From the NCBI GenBank assembly GCA_023409835.1, contig JAEYQV010000066.1, forward strand, positions 1-64,000: a stretch of 64,000 nt of DNA, given 5' to 3'. Shown piece by piece: positions 1 through 8,674 of the stretch. Below the pieces are notes generated by a model. The model was not told the origin of the DNA. It saw only the letters and a program-made list of their open reading frames with translations, and searched no databases. Within the stretch, counting starts at the first letter, position 1. Each line of letters begins with the position of its first letter. The DNA is from Bacillota bacterium (GTDB lineage: Bacteria > Bacillota > Clostridia > Lachnospirales > Lachnospiraceae). The position numbers were made by a program, and so were the translations under genes.

Positions 1-127
1 AGAAAAGGTTGGCCAATATGCCGCTGAAATCAGAGCTAAGAGAGGTCCGGAGCCTTATAAGGGTAAGGGTATTAAGTATTCTGATGAAGTGATCAGACGC
101 AAGGTTGGTAAGACCGGTAAAAAATAA
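1..127 (+). CDS. rplF: 50S ribosomal protein L6, C-terminal fragment
   Basis: Partial gene cut by the window edge; reading frame starts at base 2 and ends at TAA 125-127. The 41 visible residues carry the typical L6 tail, with [12 protein letters not shown] followed by a basic [10 protein letters not shown] end. L6 binds 23S rRNA near the factor-binding site of the large subunit. It is followed 17 bases later by rplR, the normal spc-operon order, so the identification is secure even without the N-terminus. Confidence 0.95.
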   Translation, partial: EKVGQYAAEIRAKRGPEPYKGKGIKYSDEVIRRKVGKTGKK

Positions 128-144
128 GGGAGGAGTGAAATAAT

Positions 145-513
145 ATGGTTAGTAAAGTATCAAGAACCGAAGTTCGTGTTAAGAAGCATTTAAAAATCCG
201 TAACCGTTTCACAGGTACTCCTGAGAGACCGCGTTTGGCTGTGTTTAGAAGCAACAATCATATGTATGCGCAGATCATTGATGATACAGTAGGAAATACT
301 TTAGTTGCAGCATCCACCCTGGAGAAGGATGTCAAGGCTGAACTTCAGAAGACCAACGATGTAGCAGCAGCAGCTTACTTAGGTACGGTAATTGCTAAGA
401 AAGCCCAGGAAAAGGGAATTAAAGCTGTTGTTTTCGATAGAGGCGGATTCATATATCAAGGTAAGATCAAGGCATTAGCAGACGCAGCCCGCGAAGCTGG
501 TCTGGAATTCTAG
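145..513 (+). CDS. rplR: 50S ribosomal protein L18
   Basis: 122 residues, the usual length for bacterial L18, which brings 5S rRNA into the central protuberance of the large subunit. The N-terminus is basic ([15 protein letters not shown]), followed by the [19 protein letters not shown] core and the C-terminal [26 protein letters not shown] signature. A GGGAGGAG ribosome binding site lies just upstream of the ATG. Part of the spc operon between rplF and rpsE, presumably co-transcribed. Confidence 0.97.
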   Translation: MVSKVSRTEVRVKKHLKIRNRFTGTPERPRLAVFRSNNHMYAQIIDDTVGNTLVAASTLEKDVKAELQKTNDVAAAAYLGTVIAKKAQEKGIKAVVFDRGGFIYQGKIKALADAAREAGLEF

Positions 514-529
514 GCAAGGAGGAAAACAC

Positions 530-1036
530 ATGAAACGTTCAATCGTTGATACCAGTCAACTGGAATTAGAAGATAAAGTAGTATCAATCAAGCGTGTAAC
601 TAAGGTTGTAAAAGGTGGACGTAACTTCCGTTTTACGGCATTAGTAGTTGTTGGTGACAGGAACGGACACGTTGGTGCAGGCCTTGGTAAAGCAACTGAG
701 ATCCCTGAGGCAATCCGTAAGGGAAAAGAAGATGCGATGAAGAAGTTAATCAGTCTGCCGATTGATGAGAACGGCAGCGTACCTCACGACTTCCTCGGCA
801 AATTCGGTAGTGCTACAGTATTACTGAAGCGCTCTCCTGAAGGTACCGGAGTTATCGCAGGCGGCCCTGCACGTAACGTGCTTGAGCTTGCAGGCTTTAA
901 GAACATCCGTACCAAGTCCCTCGGATCCAACAATAAGCAGAATGTAGTTCTTGCTACTATTGATGGATTAAGCCAGTTAAAGACTCCTGAGGAAGTTGCT
1001 AAGCTTCGTGGTATTCCCGTAGAGCAGCTGAAGTAG
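530..1036 (+). CDS. rpsE: 30S ribosomal protein S5
   Basis: 168 residues, standard for S5, which supports decoding fidelity in the small subunit. The N-terminal double-stranded RNA-binding-like domain (about residues 15-80, containing [14 protein letters not shown] and [10 protein letters not shown]) is followed by the C-terminal domain with the APVLLKRS-type and [12 protein letters not shown] motifs. An AAGGAGG site sits 8 bases upstream of ATG. It follows rplR by 16 bases. The next gene, rpmD, is separated by an unusual 106-base gap with a hairpin. Confidence 0.97.
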   Translation: MKRSIVDTSQLELEDKVVSIKRVTKVVKGGRNFRFTALVVVGDRNGHVGAGLGKATEIPEAIRKGKEDAMKKLISLPIDENGSVPHDFLGKFGSATVLLKRSPEGTGVIAGGPARNVLELAGFKNIRTKSLGSNNKQNVVLATIDGLSQLKTPEEVAKLRGIPVEQLK

Positions 1037-1050
1037 TTGCAGACAATTGT

Positions 1051-1102
1051 AATCAGTGACTGTTTATCATTGTGGTTCTGACGAACCGCTGCAGCGCTGA
1101 TT
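1051..1102. repeat. Inverted repeat in the rpsE-rpmD gap
   Basis: AATCAG (1051-1056) pairs with CTGATT (1097-1102), extended inward by CTG/CAG. A separate tip GGTTC-TGAC-GAACC lies at 1074-1087. There is no T-run after it, so it is not a classical intrinsic terminator. In the same operon similar palindromes occur between secY and adk, adk and map, and rpsM and rpsK. Function unknown; could be an RNA-processing or protein-binding element. Confidence 0.6.
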
Positions 1103-1142
1103 GACTGAGATGTCGTAATCATTCATATATGGAGGTATTAAA

Positions 1143-1325
1143 ATGGCAGATAAATTAAGAATCACTTTAGTGAAATCCCCTATCGGTGCCATTCCCAAGC
1201 ACAAAGCAACAGTGGAAGCCCTCGGTTTAAAGAAACTCCACAAAACCGTTGAAATGCCCGACAATGCTGCTGTCAGGGGAATGATCGATCAGGTAAGTCA
1301 CTTAGTAAAGGTCGAAGAAATATAA
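1143..1325 (+). CDS. rpmD: 50S ribosomal protein L30
   Basis: 60 residues, the usual bacterial L30 size. The sequence shows the L30 core: LRITLVKSPIGAIPKHKATVEALGL and a KTVEMPDNAAVRGMIDQVSHLV stretch. GGAGG lies 8 bases before ATG. It sits between rpsE and rplO as in the canonical spc operon. Small peripheral protein of the large subunit. Confidence 0.96.
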   Translation: MADKLRITLVKSPIGAIPKHKATVEALGLKKLHKTVEMPDNAAVRGMIDQVSHLVKVEEI

Positions 1326-1352
1326 TTTTCTTAAAGAAGGAGGTGCACGTAG

Positions 1353-1793
1353 ATGAATTTATCAGAATTAAGACCGGCATGCGGTTCCAAGCACAGCGAT
1401 AACTTCAGAAGAGGCCGCGGACATGGATCAGGCAACGGAAAAACAGCTGGTAAAGGTCATAAAGGCCAGAAAGCCCGCTCCGGAGCTCCCAGAGTTGGAT
1501 TTGAAGGCGGACAGATGCCGTTATATAGAAGAATTCCTAAGCGTGGTTTCACTAACAGAAACACTAAAATAATCGTTGCATTAAACGTAGATGTATTAAA
1601 TAGATTTGATGATGGTGCTACAGTAACAGTTGATTCATTAATAGAGGCAGGAATCATTAAGAACCCAAGAGATGGTGTGAAGATTCTTGGAAATGGAGAA
1701 CTTACTAAGAAGCTGGATGTCAAGGTTAATGCATTTAGTGCAAGTGCAGTCGAGAAAATTCAGGCTCTTGGTGGAAATGCTGAGGTGATTTAA
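1353..1793 (+). CDS. rplO: 50S ribosomal protein L15
   Basis: 146 residues, normal for L15, a late-assembling large-subunit protein. It shows the glycine- and basic-rich N-terminal extension ([20 protein letters not shown]) and the [18 protein letters not shown] motif, then the globular C-terminal domain. AAGGAGG lies upstream. secY starts one base after its stop codon, so translation of the two is probably coupled. Confidence 0.97.
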   Translation: MNLSELRPACGSKHSDNFRRGRGHGSGNGKTAGKGHKGQKARSGAPRVGFEGGQMPLYRRIPKRGFTNRNTKIIVALNVDVLNRFDDGATVTVDSLIEAGIIKNPRDGVKILGNGELTKKLDVKVNAFSASAVEKIQALGGNAEVI

Positions 1794-1794
1794 T

Positions 1795-3114
1795 ATGTTT
1801 AAAACACTCCGTAACGCTTTTAAAGTTAAGGACATCAGGACAAGACTTATTTACACTTTCATAGCATTAATCGTAGTAAGACTGGGAACTCTGCTCCCAG
1901 CCCCTGCTATTGACCCTGAAGTAACAAAGCAGTGGTTTCAGAATCTCGGCTTTTTTAACAATCTGACCGGTGGTTCCTTTACCAACATGTCTATTTTTGC
2001 ATTAAGCATTACACCGTACATTTCCTCCTCAATTATCGTACAGCTCCTGACGATAGCTATTCCAAAACTGGAAGAGCTTCAGAAGGAAGGCGAGGATGGC
2101 AGGAAGAAGATGACGGCGATTACCCGTTATATTACCGTTGCACTTGCTGTTATTGAGTCAGGTGCAATGGCTATCGGTTTCGGTAATTCAGGTGCTTTAG
2201 AAGGTGGCCTTACCCTTACGAACGTTATTCTGGTTATAGCTTCCTTTACAGCAGGATCTGCATTCTTAATGTGGGTTGGTGAGAGGATTACCCAGAACGG
2301 TGTCGGAAACGGTATTTCTATCATCCTGTTAGTTAATATTGTATCCACAATGCCTAGCGATTTTATCACCTTAACTCAGAAGTTTGTAATCAGCCAGCCG
2401 GTAGTAAAGGCAATCCTTGCAGCGCTTATTATTATCGCTGTTGTAGTGGTTACCGTTGTATTTGTAGTAATACTGCAGGATGCAGAAAGAAGAATTCCTG
2501 TCCAGTATGCTAAGAAGGTTCAGGGAAGAAAGATGGTAGGTGGACAAACCTCCCATATTCCCCTTAAGGTTAATACCGCAGGCGTTATCCCGGTAATCTT
2601 TGCCGGCTCCTTAATGTCCTTCCCGGGAGTTATCGCTTCCTTCTTTGGTGTATATCCGGCAAGAGCTTATTTCTGGCCCAAGGTACTTAAGGTACTGAGT
2701 CAGCAGAGCTGGTTGGTTATTAACAAGGGCTGGGGAGAATTTAAGTATTCCTTAGGTTTATTGATCTACATTGCTTTGGTTATTTTCTTCGCTTATTTCT
2801 ATACTTCCATCACCTTTAATCCGATTGAAGTTGCGAATAACATGAAGAAGCAGGGTGGTTTTATTCCCGGTATTCGTCCCGGCAAACCGACGACGGAGTA
2901 TTTAAATAAAGTACTTAACAACATCATTTTTATCGGAGCAATCGGATTAACAATCGTATCCGTTATACCTATATTCTTCTCGGGAGCATTCGGAACGAAT
3001 CTTAGCTTTGGTGGCACCTCCATCATCATTATTGTAGGTGTTGTCATTGAAACTATTAAGCAGATTGAATCCCAACTATTAGTTCGTCATTACAAAGGAT
3101 TTTTGAATGACTAA
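1795..3114 (+). CDS. secY: Protein translocase subunit SecY
   Basis: 439 residues, the expected length for the pore-forming subunit of the Sec translocon. About ten hydrophobic segments are visible, with the N-terminal KDIRTRLIYTFIALIVVRLGTLLPAP start, the conserved LWVGERITQNGVGNGIS-type motif around residue 165, the cytoplasmic QDAERRIPVQYAKK region near 230 and the GGTSIIIIVGVVIETIKQIE end. It begins one base after rplO. A long palindrome separates it from adk. Confidence 0.97.
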   Translation: MFKTLRNAFKVKDIRTRLIYTFIALIVVRLGTLLPAPAIDPEVTKQWFQNLGFFNNLTGGSFTNMSIFALSITPYISSSIIVQLLTIAIPKLEELQKEGEDGRKKMTAITRYITVALAVIESGAMAIGFGNSGALEGGLTLTNVILVIASFTAGSAFLMWVGERITQNGVGNGISIILLVNIVSTMPSDFITLTQKFVISQPVVKAILAALIIIAVVVVTVVFVVILQDAERRIPVQYAKKVQGRKMVGGQTSHIPLKVNTAGVIPVIFAGSLMSFPGVIASFFGVYPARAYFWPKVLKVLSQQSWLVINKGWGEFKYSLGLLIYIALVIFFAYFYTSITFNPIEVANNMKKQGGFIPGIRPGKPTTEYLNKVLNNIIFIGAIGLTIVSVIPIFFSGAFGTNLSFGGTSIIIIVGVVIETIKQIESQLLVRHYKGFLND

Positions 3115-3122
3115 TATCATTT

Positions 3123-3206
3123 CCGTTGTGAGGCAGTAATATATTGTTGCAACCCCAATCAGTTAATTCTTTGGGGTTACAACTGATACAGACTGCCACA
3201 CAACGG
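3123..3206. repeat. 84-base nested palindrome between secY and adk
   Basis: CCGTTGTG (3123-3130) and GGCAGT (3132-3137) pair with ACTGCC (3192-3197) and CACAACGG (3199-3206). Inside, GTTGCAACCCCAA pairs with TTGGGGTTACAAC (3146-3183). This gives a very stable composite stem in an operon that normally runs on. Only a mixed T-rich stretch follows, so termination is possible but not clear. It could also be an RNA processing site or a small inverted-repeat element. Confidence 0.7.
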
Positions 3207-3317
3207 GTATTGTTGTTTATTTGATTATATAGCAGACTTAAGAAAAAGGCATATGATAGTAACTAGTTAATTTATCAATATATCATTCATCAGTTTATTA
3301 CAGGAGGAATTTGTTAC

Positions 3318-3962
3318 ATGAAGATTGTTATGTTAGGAGCACCTGGGGCAGGGAAAGGCACACAGGCGAAGAGATTAGCAGCAAAATATGAAATCCCGCA
3401 CATTTCTACCGGTGATATCTTCCGTGCTAATATTAAGAATGGTACAGAGCTGGGAAATAAGGCAAAGGTTTTCATGGATCAGGGACTTTTAGTTCCGGAT
3501 GAGCTTGTTGTTGATCTGGTAATAGACCGGTTTAAGGAGCCTGACTGCAGCAAGGGCTATGTTCTGGATGGTTTTCCGAGAACAATTCCGCAAGCGAAGG
3601 CATTGGATGAAGCATTGGCTAAGAATGAGGATGCCATTGAGTATGCAATCGATGTGGATGTTCCCGATATTAATATCATTAACCGTATGTCCGGAAGAAG
3701 AGCCTGCATTAACTGCGGTGCAACCTATCATGTGATAACGATTCCTCCGAAGAAGGAAGGCATCTGTGACGTATGTGGCGGAGAGCTGGTACTACGGGAG
3801 GATGATAAGCCTGAGACAGTTGAGAAACGGTTGAAGGTATACCATGAGCAGACTCAGCCCTTGATTGATTATTATAAGGGAAAGGGTATATTGAAGTCCG
3901 TTGATGGTACCAGAGATATGGAAGAAGTATTTGAAGAAATCGTTCATATCGTAGAAGCCTAA
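3318..3962 (+). CDS. adk: Adenylate kinase with zinc-binding lid
   Basis: 214 residues, the long-lid form of adenylate kinase (ATP + AMP to 2 ADP). The P-loop GAPGAGKGT lies at residues 7-15, the AMP-binding part includes STGD and DGFPRT, and the lid carries a Cys4 zinc site: CINCGATYH and, about 20 residues later, CDVCGGE, as usual in Gram-positive enzymes. AGGAGG lies 9 bases upstream. It sits between secY and map, the classic Firmicute order. Confidence 0.97.
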   Translation: MKIVMLGAPGAGKGTQAKRLAAKYEIPHISTGDIFRANIKNGTELGNKAKVFMDQGLLVPDELVVDLVIDRFKEPDCSKGYVLDGFPRTIPQAKALDEALAKNEDAIEYAIDVDVPDINIINRMSGRRACINCGATYHVITIPPKKEGICDVCGGELVLREDDKPETVEKRLKVYHEQTQPLIDYYKGKGILKSVDGTRDMEEVFEEIVHIVEA

Positions 3963-3963
3963 A

Positions 3964-4042
3964 CTTCACTTCCGTCTGATGATCAGACAGAAGCAGGTAA
4001 TATGAGGTGAAGAGGCAGACCCTGATTCTCGGAATGAATCAG
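3964..4042. repeat. Two hairpins in the adk-map gap
   Basis: The first combines an outer CTTCAC/GTGAAG pair (3964-3969 and 4007-4012) with an inner GTCTG-ATGAT-CAGAC stem at 3974-3988. The second is CTGATTC-TCGGAAT-GAATCAG at 4022-4042, ending just before the map ribosome binding site. No T-run is seen, so these are not obvious terminators. The second could affect ribosome access to map. Function is not established. Confidence 0.55.
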
Positions 4043-4056
4043 TATATGGAGGGAAT

Positions 4057-4809
4057 ATGATCAGCATTAAGTCGGAGAAAGAAATTGAACTGATGCGTGA
4101 ATCCGGAAGAATTCTCGCAAATGTACTGGAGCAGCTGAAAAACTATGTACATCCGGGCATCTCAACCTGGGAGATTGATAAAAAATGCGCGGAAATCATC
4201 AGAAATTATGACTGTATCCCATCCTTCCTTAATTATAACGGATACCCGGCATCGATTTGTATCAGTGTAAATGACGAAGTAGTCCATGGAATTCCTTCTA
4301 AGGAACGAATTCTAAAAGACGGAGATATTGTCAGTCTGGACTGTGGCGTTATTTATCAGGGATTCCACTCTGATGCAGCAAGGACACTTGGGGTTGGAGA
4401 GATAACGAAGGAAGCAAGAAAATTAATCGAAGTGACCGAGCAGAGCTTCTATGAAGGTATTAAATTCGCCCGGGAAGGCAATCATTTACATGAAATATCA
4501 GAGGCCATCCAGAGCTATGTTGAATCCTTCGGATTTTCTGTTGTACGGGATTTGGTGGGCCATGGAATTGGAAGAAGCCTTCATGAGGAGCCGCAGATAC
4601 CAAATTTCAAACAGAAACGCAGGGGCCCGAAGCTGGAAGCAGGAATGACCCTGGCAGTCGAACCGATGGTGAATGCCGGACGTTACGATGTTTATTGGCT
4701 GGAGGATGACTGGACAGTAGTAACAGAGGATGGCTCCTTATCTGCCCACTATGAGAATACAATTCTTATCACAGGACAGGAACCGGAGATTCTTACTCTG
4801 AAGCTCTGA
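4057..4809 (+). CDS. map: Methionine aminopeptidase type I
   Basis: 250 residues, the length of bacterial type Ia enzymes, which remove the initiator Met from nascent proteins. The five metal ligands can be recognised: two Asp in LDCGVIYQGFHSDAARTLG, His in GHGIGRSLHEEP, Glu in VEPM and the last Glu in YENT near the C-terminus. GGAGGG lies 4 bases from the ATG. It follows adk and precedes the KOW protein and infA, a widespread Firmicute arrangement. Confidence 0.97.
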   Translation: MISIKSEKEIELMRESGRILANVLEQLKNYVHPGISTWEIDKKCAEIIRNYDCIPSFLNYNGYPASICISVNDEVVHGIPSKERILKDGDIVSLDCGVIYQGFHSDAARTLGVGEITKEARKLIEVTEQSFYEGIKFAREGNHLHEISEAIQSYVESFGFSVVRDLVGHGIGRSLHEEPQIPNFKQKRRGPKLEAGMTLAVEPMVNAGRYDVYWLEDDWTVVTEDGSLSAHYENTILITGQEPEILTLKL

Positions 4810-4881
4810 TTCATAGACAGCAGTGGAATAGTGATCTAAGCACAGGCGCTCTAACGCAGGAAATACACTGGAGTATTTTGA

Positions 4882-5166
4882 ATGAAGGATTTAACAACCG
4901 GAGGCTTCGCAGTCTCCAGAGCGGGGCATGACCTCGGGAAATATTATGTCATATTTCAAATGGACAGTGAATATGTATATTTAGTGGACGGCAAAATTAG
5001 AACCATAACCCGCCCAAAAAAGAAAAAAAAGAAACATGTGGATGGTTTAGAGCTTCTTGACCCTGTTTTTGCTGAGAAGGTCTGTAACCGGACGGTGAAG
5101 AACGAAGAGATTAAGAGGGCTATAAAATTGATAGTAAATGTAAAATCAAGTAAGGAGGTTGAGTAA
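4882..5166 (+). CDS. KOW-domain RNA-binding protein, L14e-like
   Basis: 94 residues. The N-terminus ([19 protein letters not shown]) matches the KOW fold of the L14e/L6e/L27e-like proteins that many clostridia carry between map and infA. A lysine run (PKKKKKKH) follows at about residue 50. Predicted to bind RNA, possibly the ribosome; the exact role is unknown. The TAA stop overlaps the ATG of infA by one base, which suggests translational coupling. The start is supported by GGAG 9 bases upstream. Confidence 0.88.
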   Translation: MKDLTTGGFAVSRAGHDLGKYYVIFQMDSEYVYLVDGKIRTITRPKKKKKKHVDGLELLDPVFAEKVCNRTVKNEEIKRAIKLIVNVKSSKEVE

Positions 5167-5384
5167 TGTCAAAGACCGATGTTGTTGAAATCGAAGGTAC
5201 AGTAATAGAAAAATTGCCGAATGCGATGTTCCAGGTTGAGCTTGAAAACGGGCACAGAGTCCTGGCCCACATCAGCGGCAAGCTTCGTATGAACTTTATC
5301 AAGATTGTACCGGGTGATAAGGTAACACTTGAGTTATCCCCGTATGATTTAACCAAAGGAAGAATTATCTGGCGTGACAAATAA
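5166..5384 (+). CDS. infA: Translation initiation factor IF-1
   Basis: 72 residues, exactly the normal IF-1 length. The S1-like OB fold is clear: [53 protein letters not shown]. It occupies the A site during initiation. An AAGGAGG site lies at the end of the upstream KOW gene and the start codon overlaps that gene's stop. The following gap carries a promoter for rpmJ. Confidence 0.98.
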   Translation: MSKTDVVEIEGTVIEKLPNAMFQVELENGHRVLAHISGKLRMNFIKIVPGDKVTLELSPYDLTKGRIIWRDK

Positions 5385-5458
5385 ACCTTGATTACTTGAA
5401 TCCGTGGCAGGTATAACCGGTTTTTAATCAAAACTGGATACTATAGTAAAAATATTGC

Positions 5459-5487
5459 TTGCTATTATATTTCTGCGGTGATATAAT
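5459..5487 (+). promoter_or_regulatory. Sigma-A-type promoter upstream of rpmJ
   Basis: TTGCTA (5459-5464), a 17-base spacer and a perfect TATAAT (5482-5487), about 35 bases before the rpmJ GTG start. It would let rpmJ, and possibly the alpha genes, be transcribed independently of the spc operon. Confidence 0.65.
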
Positions 5488-5521
5488 GATAAGCGGACTT
5501 TTTTGAAAGGGGTGAATTACT

Positions 5522-5635
5522 GTGAAGGTAAGGTCATCAGTGAAACCAATTTGTGAGAAATGCAAAATCATCAAAAGAAAGGGTAGCATCAGAGTTATCT
5601 GTGAAAACCCTAAACACAAACAAAGACAAGGCTAA
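5522..5635 (+). CDS. rpmJ: 50S ribosomal protein L36
   Basis: 37 residues with a GTG start: [20 protein letters not shown] and a KHKQRQG end, the standard L36 sequence with the zinc-binding Cys-x2-Cys ... Cys ... His pattern. This is therefore the zinc-binding (C+) form of L36. A GAAAGGGGTG ribosome binding site lies upstream. It is flanked by its own promoter and a downstream terminator-like hairpin, so it may form a near-monocistronic unit. Confidence 0.96.
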   Translation: MKVRSSVKPICEKCKIIKRKGSIRVICENPKHKQRQG

Positions 5636-5639
5636 TTTA

Positions 5640-5677
5640 CAATAGTTCGGGTGCCGAAAAGGCCCACTATTGTTTTA
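5640..5677 (+). terminator. Intrinsic terminator after rpmJ
   Basis: CAATAGT (5640-5646) pairs with ACTATTG (5666-5672). Inside, GGGTGCC pairs with GGCCC across a GAAAA loop, and the stem is followed by TTTTAT. The stem and short T-run fit a Rho-independent terminator or attenuator between rpmJ and rpsM. Confidence 0.65.
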
Positions 5678-6072
5678 TATACGTGTAGGCAAAGTGAAGC
5701 ATAATGCAAGCTTGCTTGTATTATGCGAACGCGCCCACGATCCGATGTAATCGGATTATCCTAGTTTTTGCTTTTTGTGTTACAATCAACTGCCTGTACA
5801 GGCAATGTAATTGTGATATTGTGGACAGGAAGGCGGAGGATTTACCGTCCATGCTTGTCTTAAGAACCGTACCGTCATAACGGAGTCTTAGTAAACATGT
5901 GGATTGTCATGTTTATCACAATTTAAAGCGGCTGACGTAATGACACTCACGGCTGGGATGTCATTACGGTGTTATGCGTGAAGGCGAAGTGGAGAAGCTG
6001 CCAGAAGAATGGCAAGCATCCTAGCCCACGAAAAATGTAAAACAATAATTTTATTGGAGGTGTATTGAGCAC
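5678..6072 (+). promoter_or_regulatory. Long structured leader upstream of rpsM
   Basis: About 395 bases without a gene, filled with inverted repeats. GCATAATGCAAGC/GCTTGTATTATGC lies at 5699-5726 and ATCCGAT/ATCGGAT at 5740-5756. The palindrome TGCCTGTACAGGCA lies at 5791-5804, nested in ACAAT/ATTGT. TAAACATG/CATGTTTA lies at 5892-5915 and CGTAATGACA/TGTCATTACG at 5936-5968. TGCCA/TGGCA lies near 6000. A weak extended -10 (TGTTACAAT) is near 5779. This may be a ribosomal-protein-controlled leader of the alpha operon; no known family was recognised. Confidence 0.55.
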
Positions 6073-6441
6073 ATGGCTCGTATCAGTGGTGTAGATTTAC
6101 CAAGAGAGAAACGTGTTGAGATCGGACTTACCTACATTTACGGTATTGGTAGGGTAAGTGCGAATCGTATTCTTGCTCAGGCAAATGTTAATCCCGACAC
6201 ACGTGTTAGGGATTTAACTGATGAGGAAGTTGGAAGAATTCGTGATATTATCGATGAGTCACAGCAGGTTGAGGGTGATTTAAGAAGAGAAATTGCTCTG
6301 AACATTAAGAGATTACAGGAAATTGGATGCTATAGAGGTATCCGTCATAGAAAGGGACTTCCTGTTCGCGGTCAGAAGACTAAGACCAATGCGAGAACAA
6401 GAAAAGGCCCGAGAAGAACTGTTGCTAACAAGAAGAAGTAA
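6073..6441 (+). CDS. rpsM: 30S ribosomal protein S13
   Basis: 122 residues, normal for S13 at the head of the 30S subunit. It begins [21 protein letters not shown], has the helix-two-turn-helix core, and ends with the basic tail [26 protein letters not shown] lies 11 bases upstream of ATG. First gene of the alpha block after a long structured leader. Confidence 0.98.
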   Translation: MARISGVDLPREKRVEIGLTYIYGIGRVSANRILAQANVNPDTRVRDLTDEEVGRIRDIIDESQQVEGDLRREIALNIKRLQEIGCYRGIRHRKGLPVRGQKTKTNARTRKGPRRTVANKKK

Positions 6442-6479
6442 TCGGCCCGCAACATATTATTATTAAGAAAAGATAGAGC

Positions 6480-6531
6480 CTGTCCGGATAATAGCACCGC
6501 ATAGCCGGTGGTGTTAAGGAGAACCGGACAG
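6480..6531. repeat. Inverted repeat between rpsM and rpsK
   Basis: CTGTCCGG (6480-6487) pairs perfectly with CCGGACAG (6524-6531). An inner CACCG-CATAGC-CGGTG hairpin lies at 6495-6510. The gap of 125 bases is unusual because rpsM and rpsK are normally almost contiguous. There is no T-run. It may be a binding site for a ribosomal protein such as S4, or an RNA-processing stem; this is inference. Confidence 0.6.
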
Positions 6532-6566
6532 AGCAGTATTCAAAATCCAATAGGAGGGTTTGTTAA

Positions 6567-6977
6567 ATGGCTAAGAAAACAGCAACATCAGCTACAGCTA
6601 AAAAAGTGACAAAGAAGCGTGTCAAGAAGAATGTAGACCGTGGACAGGCACACATCCAGTCATCTTTTAATAATACAATTGTTACGCTGACCGATGCAGA
6701 AGGTAATGCACTTTCTTGGGCTAGTGCCGGTGGATTAGGTTTCAGAGGTTCAAGAAAATCAACAGCATATGCTGCTCAGATGGCAGCTGAAACAGCAGCT
6801 AAGGCAGCACTTGTTCATGGTTTGAAATCCGTTGAGGTTATGGTTAAAGGACCTGGTCAAGGCCGTGAAGCAGCAATTCGTGCACTCCAGGCATGCGGTA
6901 TCGAAGTAACCAGTATCAAGGATGTAACTCCGGTTCCTCACAATGGATGTCGTCCGCCAAAACGCAGAAGAGTCTAA
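6567..6977 (+). CDS. rpsK: 30S ribosomal protein S11
   Basis: 136 residues. After a basic N-terminus comes the S11 core [21 protein letters not shown], then [23 protein letters not shown], and the C-terminal [16 protein letters not shown]11 lies on the platform of the small subunit. AGGAGGG lies upstream. The gene is followed 16 bases later by rpsD, as in other Firmicutes of this type. Confidence 0.98.
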   Translation: MAKKTATSATAKKVTKKRVKKNVDRGQAHIQSSFNNTIVTLTDAEGNALSWASAGGLGFRGSRKSTAYAAQMAAETAAKAALVHGLKSVEVMVKGPGQGREAAIRALQACGIEVTSIKDVTPVPHNGCRPPKRRRV

Positions 6978-6993
6978 TAGGAGGTAAAATAGA

Positions 6994-7590
6994 ATGGCAA
7001 GAGATATGGGTCCTGTTTTAAAGAAATGCAGATCCCTCGGTCTGGAACCTGCTTATTTAGGAATTGACAAGAAGTCAAACAGAGCGTTCTCCAGAGCAGG
7101 CAAGAAGATGAGTGAGTATGGCACTCAGTTAAGAGAAAAGCAGAAAGCTAAATTCATATATGGCGTATTAGAGAAGCCTTTCAGAAACCTATTTGAAAGA
7201 GCACAGAAAATGAAGACCGGTACAGCAGGTGAGAACCTGTTAACACTGTTAGAGCTCAGACTTGACAATGTTATTTTCCGTTTAGGATATGCAAGAACAA
7301 GAACTGAGGCTAGACAGATCGTTGACCACAAGCACGTTTTAGTAAACGGCAAGTGTGTTAATATTCCGTCCTATACATTAAAGGCCGGAGACACCATCGA
7401 AATCAAGGAAAAAGTTAAGTCTGCCCAGAGATATAAGGATATTCTGGAGGTTACTGACGGAAGAACCGTTCCTTCATGGCTTGAGGCTAATCATGAAGCA
7501 CTGTCAGGAGTTGTTAAGGAAATCCCTACAAGAGACCAGATCGATGTTCCGGTTAGCGAAATGTTAATTGTCGAGTTGTATTCTAAATAA
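6994..7590 (+). CDS. rpsD: 30S ribosomal protein S4
   Basis: 198 residues. The N-terminal domain lacks a Cys4 zinc site, so this is the zinc-free type. The S4 RNA-binding domain is clear at about residues 88-150 (LLTLLELRLDNVIFRLGYARTRTEARQIVDHKHVLVNG), and the C-terminus ends IVELYSK. S4 is a primary 16S rRNA binder and commonly an autogenous repressor of its operon, which makes the structured gaps upstream worth noting. AGGAGG lies 9 bases upstream. Confidence 0.98.
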   Translation: MARDMGPVLKKCRSLGLEPAYLGIDKKSNRAFSRAGKKMSEYGTQLREKQKAKFIYGVLEKPFRNLFERAQKMKTGTAGENLLTLLELRLDNVIFRLGYARTRTEARQIVDHKHVLVNGKCVNIPSYTLKAGDTIEIKEKVKSAQRYKDILEVTDGRTVPSWLEANHEALSGVVKEIPTRDQIDVPVSEMLIVELYSK

Positions 7591-7671
7591 TAACCGGTTT
7601 TGCAGTATTTAGGCTGCAGAGCGATATAATTAGAGTATGCAACTCAAATAACCCAGAAGGAGGGTCCTGTT

Positions 7672-8631
7672 GTGTTTGATTTTGAAAAACCCAAAATAGA
7701 GATTGCAGAGATTTCCGAAGATAAAAAGTTTGGGCGTTTTGTTGTAGAACCTTTGGAAAGAGGCTACGGTACAACTCTGGGTAATTCACTCAGAAGAATA
7801 ATGCTTTCGTCCTTACCGGGTTCCGCAGTTAGCCAGATTAAAATTGACGGTGTGGTTCATGAGTTCAGTGTTATTCCTGGTGTTAAGGAAGATGTTACTG
7901 AGATTATCATGAACATCAAGAGCTTAGCAATCAAGAACACAAGCGATACGAATGAGCCCAAGACTGCATATATTGAGGCAGAAGGCGAAGTAGTAGTGAC
8001 AGCAGGGGATATACAGGCTGACCCAGATATCGAGATACTCAATCCAGATCAAGTGATTGCAACCTTATGCGGTGGTCCGGATAGTAGATTATACATGGAG
8101 CTTACGATTACAAACGGAAGAGGCTATGTAAGTGCAGATAAGAATAAGAATGACGATCTGCCAATTGGTGTTATTCCGATTGACTCAATCTATACTCCGG
8201 TTGAGCGTGTTAATCTGTCCGTTGAAAACACCCGTGTCGGTCAGATCACTGACTTTGATAAGTTAACCCTGGATGTATATACCAACGGTACGCTGATTCC
8301 GGATGAAGCAGTAAGCTTAGCGGCTAAGGTTTTAAGCGAGCATCTGAATTCCTTCATTGATCTATCGGAGCATGCTAAGACAGCAGAAATCATGGTAGAG
8401 AAAGAGGATAATGAGAAAGAAAAAGTACTTGAGATGAATATAGACGAATTGGAATTATCCGTTCGTTCGTATAACTGCTTAAAGAGAGCCGGAATCAATA
8501 CTGTAGAAGAGCTTACGAATAAGACAGCCGAAGATATGATGAAGGTTCGGAATCTTGGACGTAAATCTCTTGAAGAAGTGCTGGCGAAGCTGAAAGAGCT
8601 TGGTTTATCTTTAAATCAGAGCGATGATTGA
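7672..8631 (+). CDS. rpoA: RNA polymerase alpha subunit
   Basis: 319 residues with a GTG start, preceded by AAGGAGGG. The N-terminal dimerisation domain shows [25 protein letters not shown], and the C-terminal domain (about 250-310) contains the UP-element/activator-binding fold with [22 protein letters not shown] and [11 protein letters not shown]. It lies between rpsD and rplQ, the classic alpha-operon position. Confidence 0.98.
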   Translation: MFDFEKPKIEIAEISEDKKFGRFVVEPLERGYGTTLGNSLRRIMLSSLPGSAVSQIKIDGVVHEFSVIPGVKEDVTEIIMNIKSLAIKNTSDTNEPKTAYIEAEGEVVVTAGDIQADPDIEILNPDQVIATLCGGPDSRLYMELTITNGRGYVSADKNKNDDLPIGVIPIDSIYTPVERVNLSVENTRVGQITDFDKLTLDVYTNGTLIPDEAVSLAAKVLSEHLNSFIDLSEHAKTAEIMVEKEDNEKEKVLEMNIDELELSVRSYNCLKRAGINTVEELTNKTAEDMMKVRNLGRKSLEEVLAKLKELGLSLNQSDD

Positions 8632-8674
8632 TGAATAAATAGAATTTGCAAAATGATTCAAAGGAGGGAATGAA

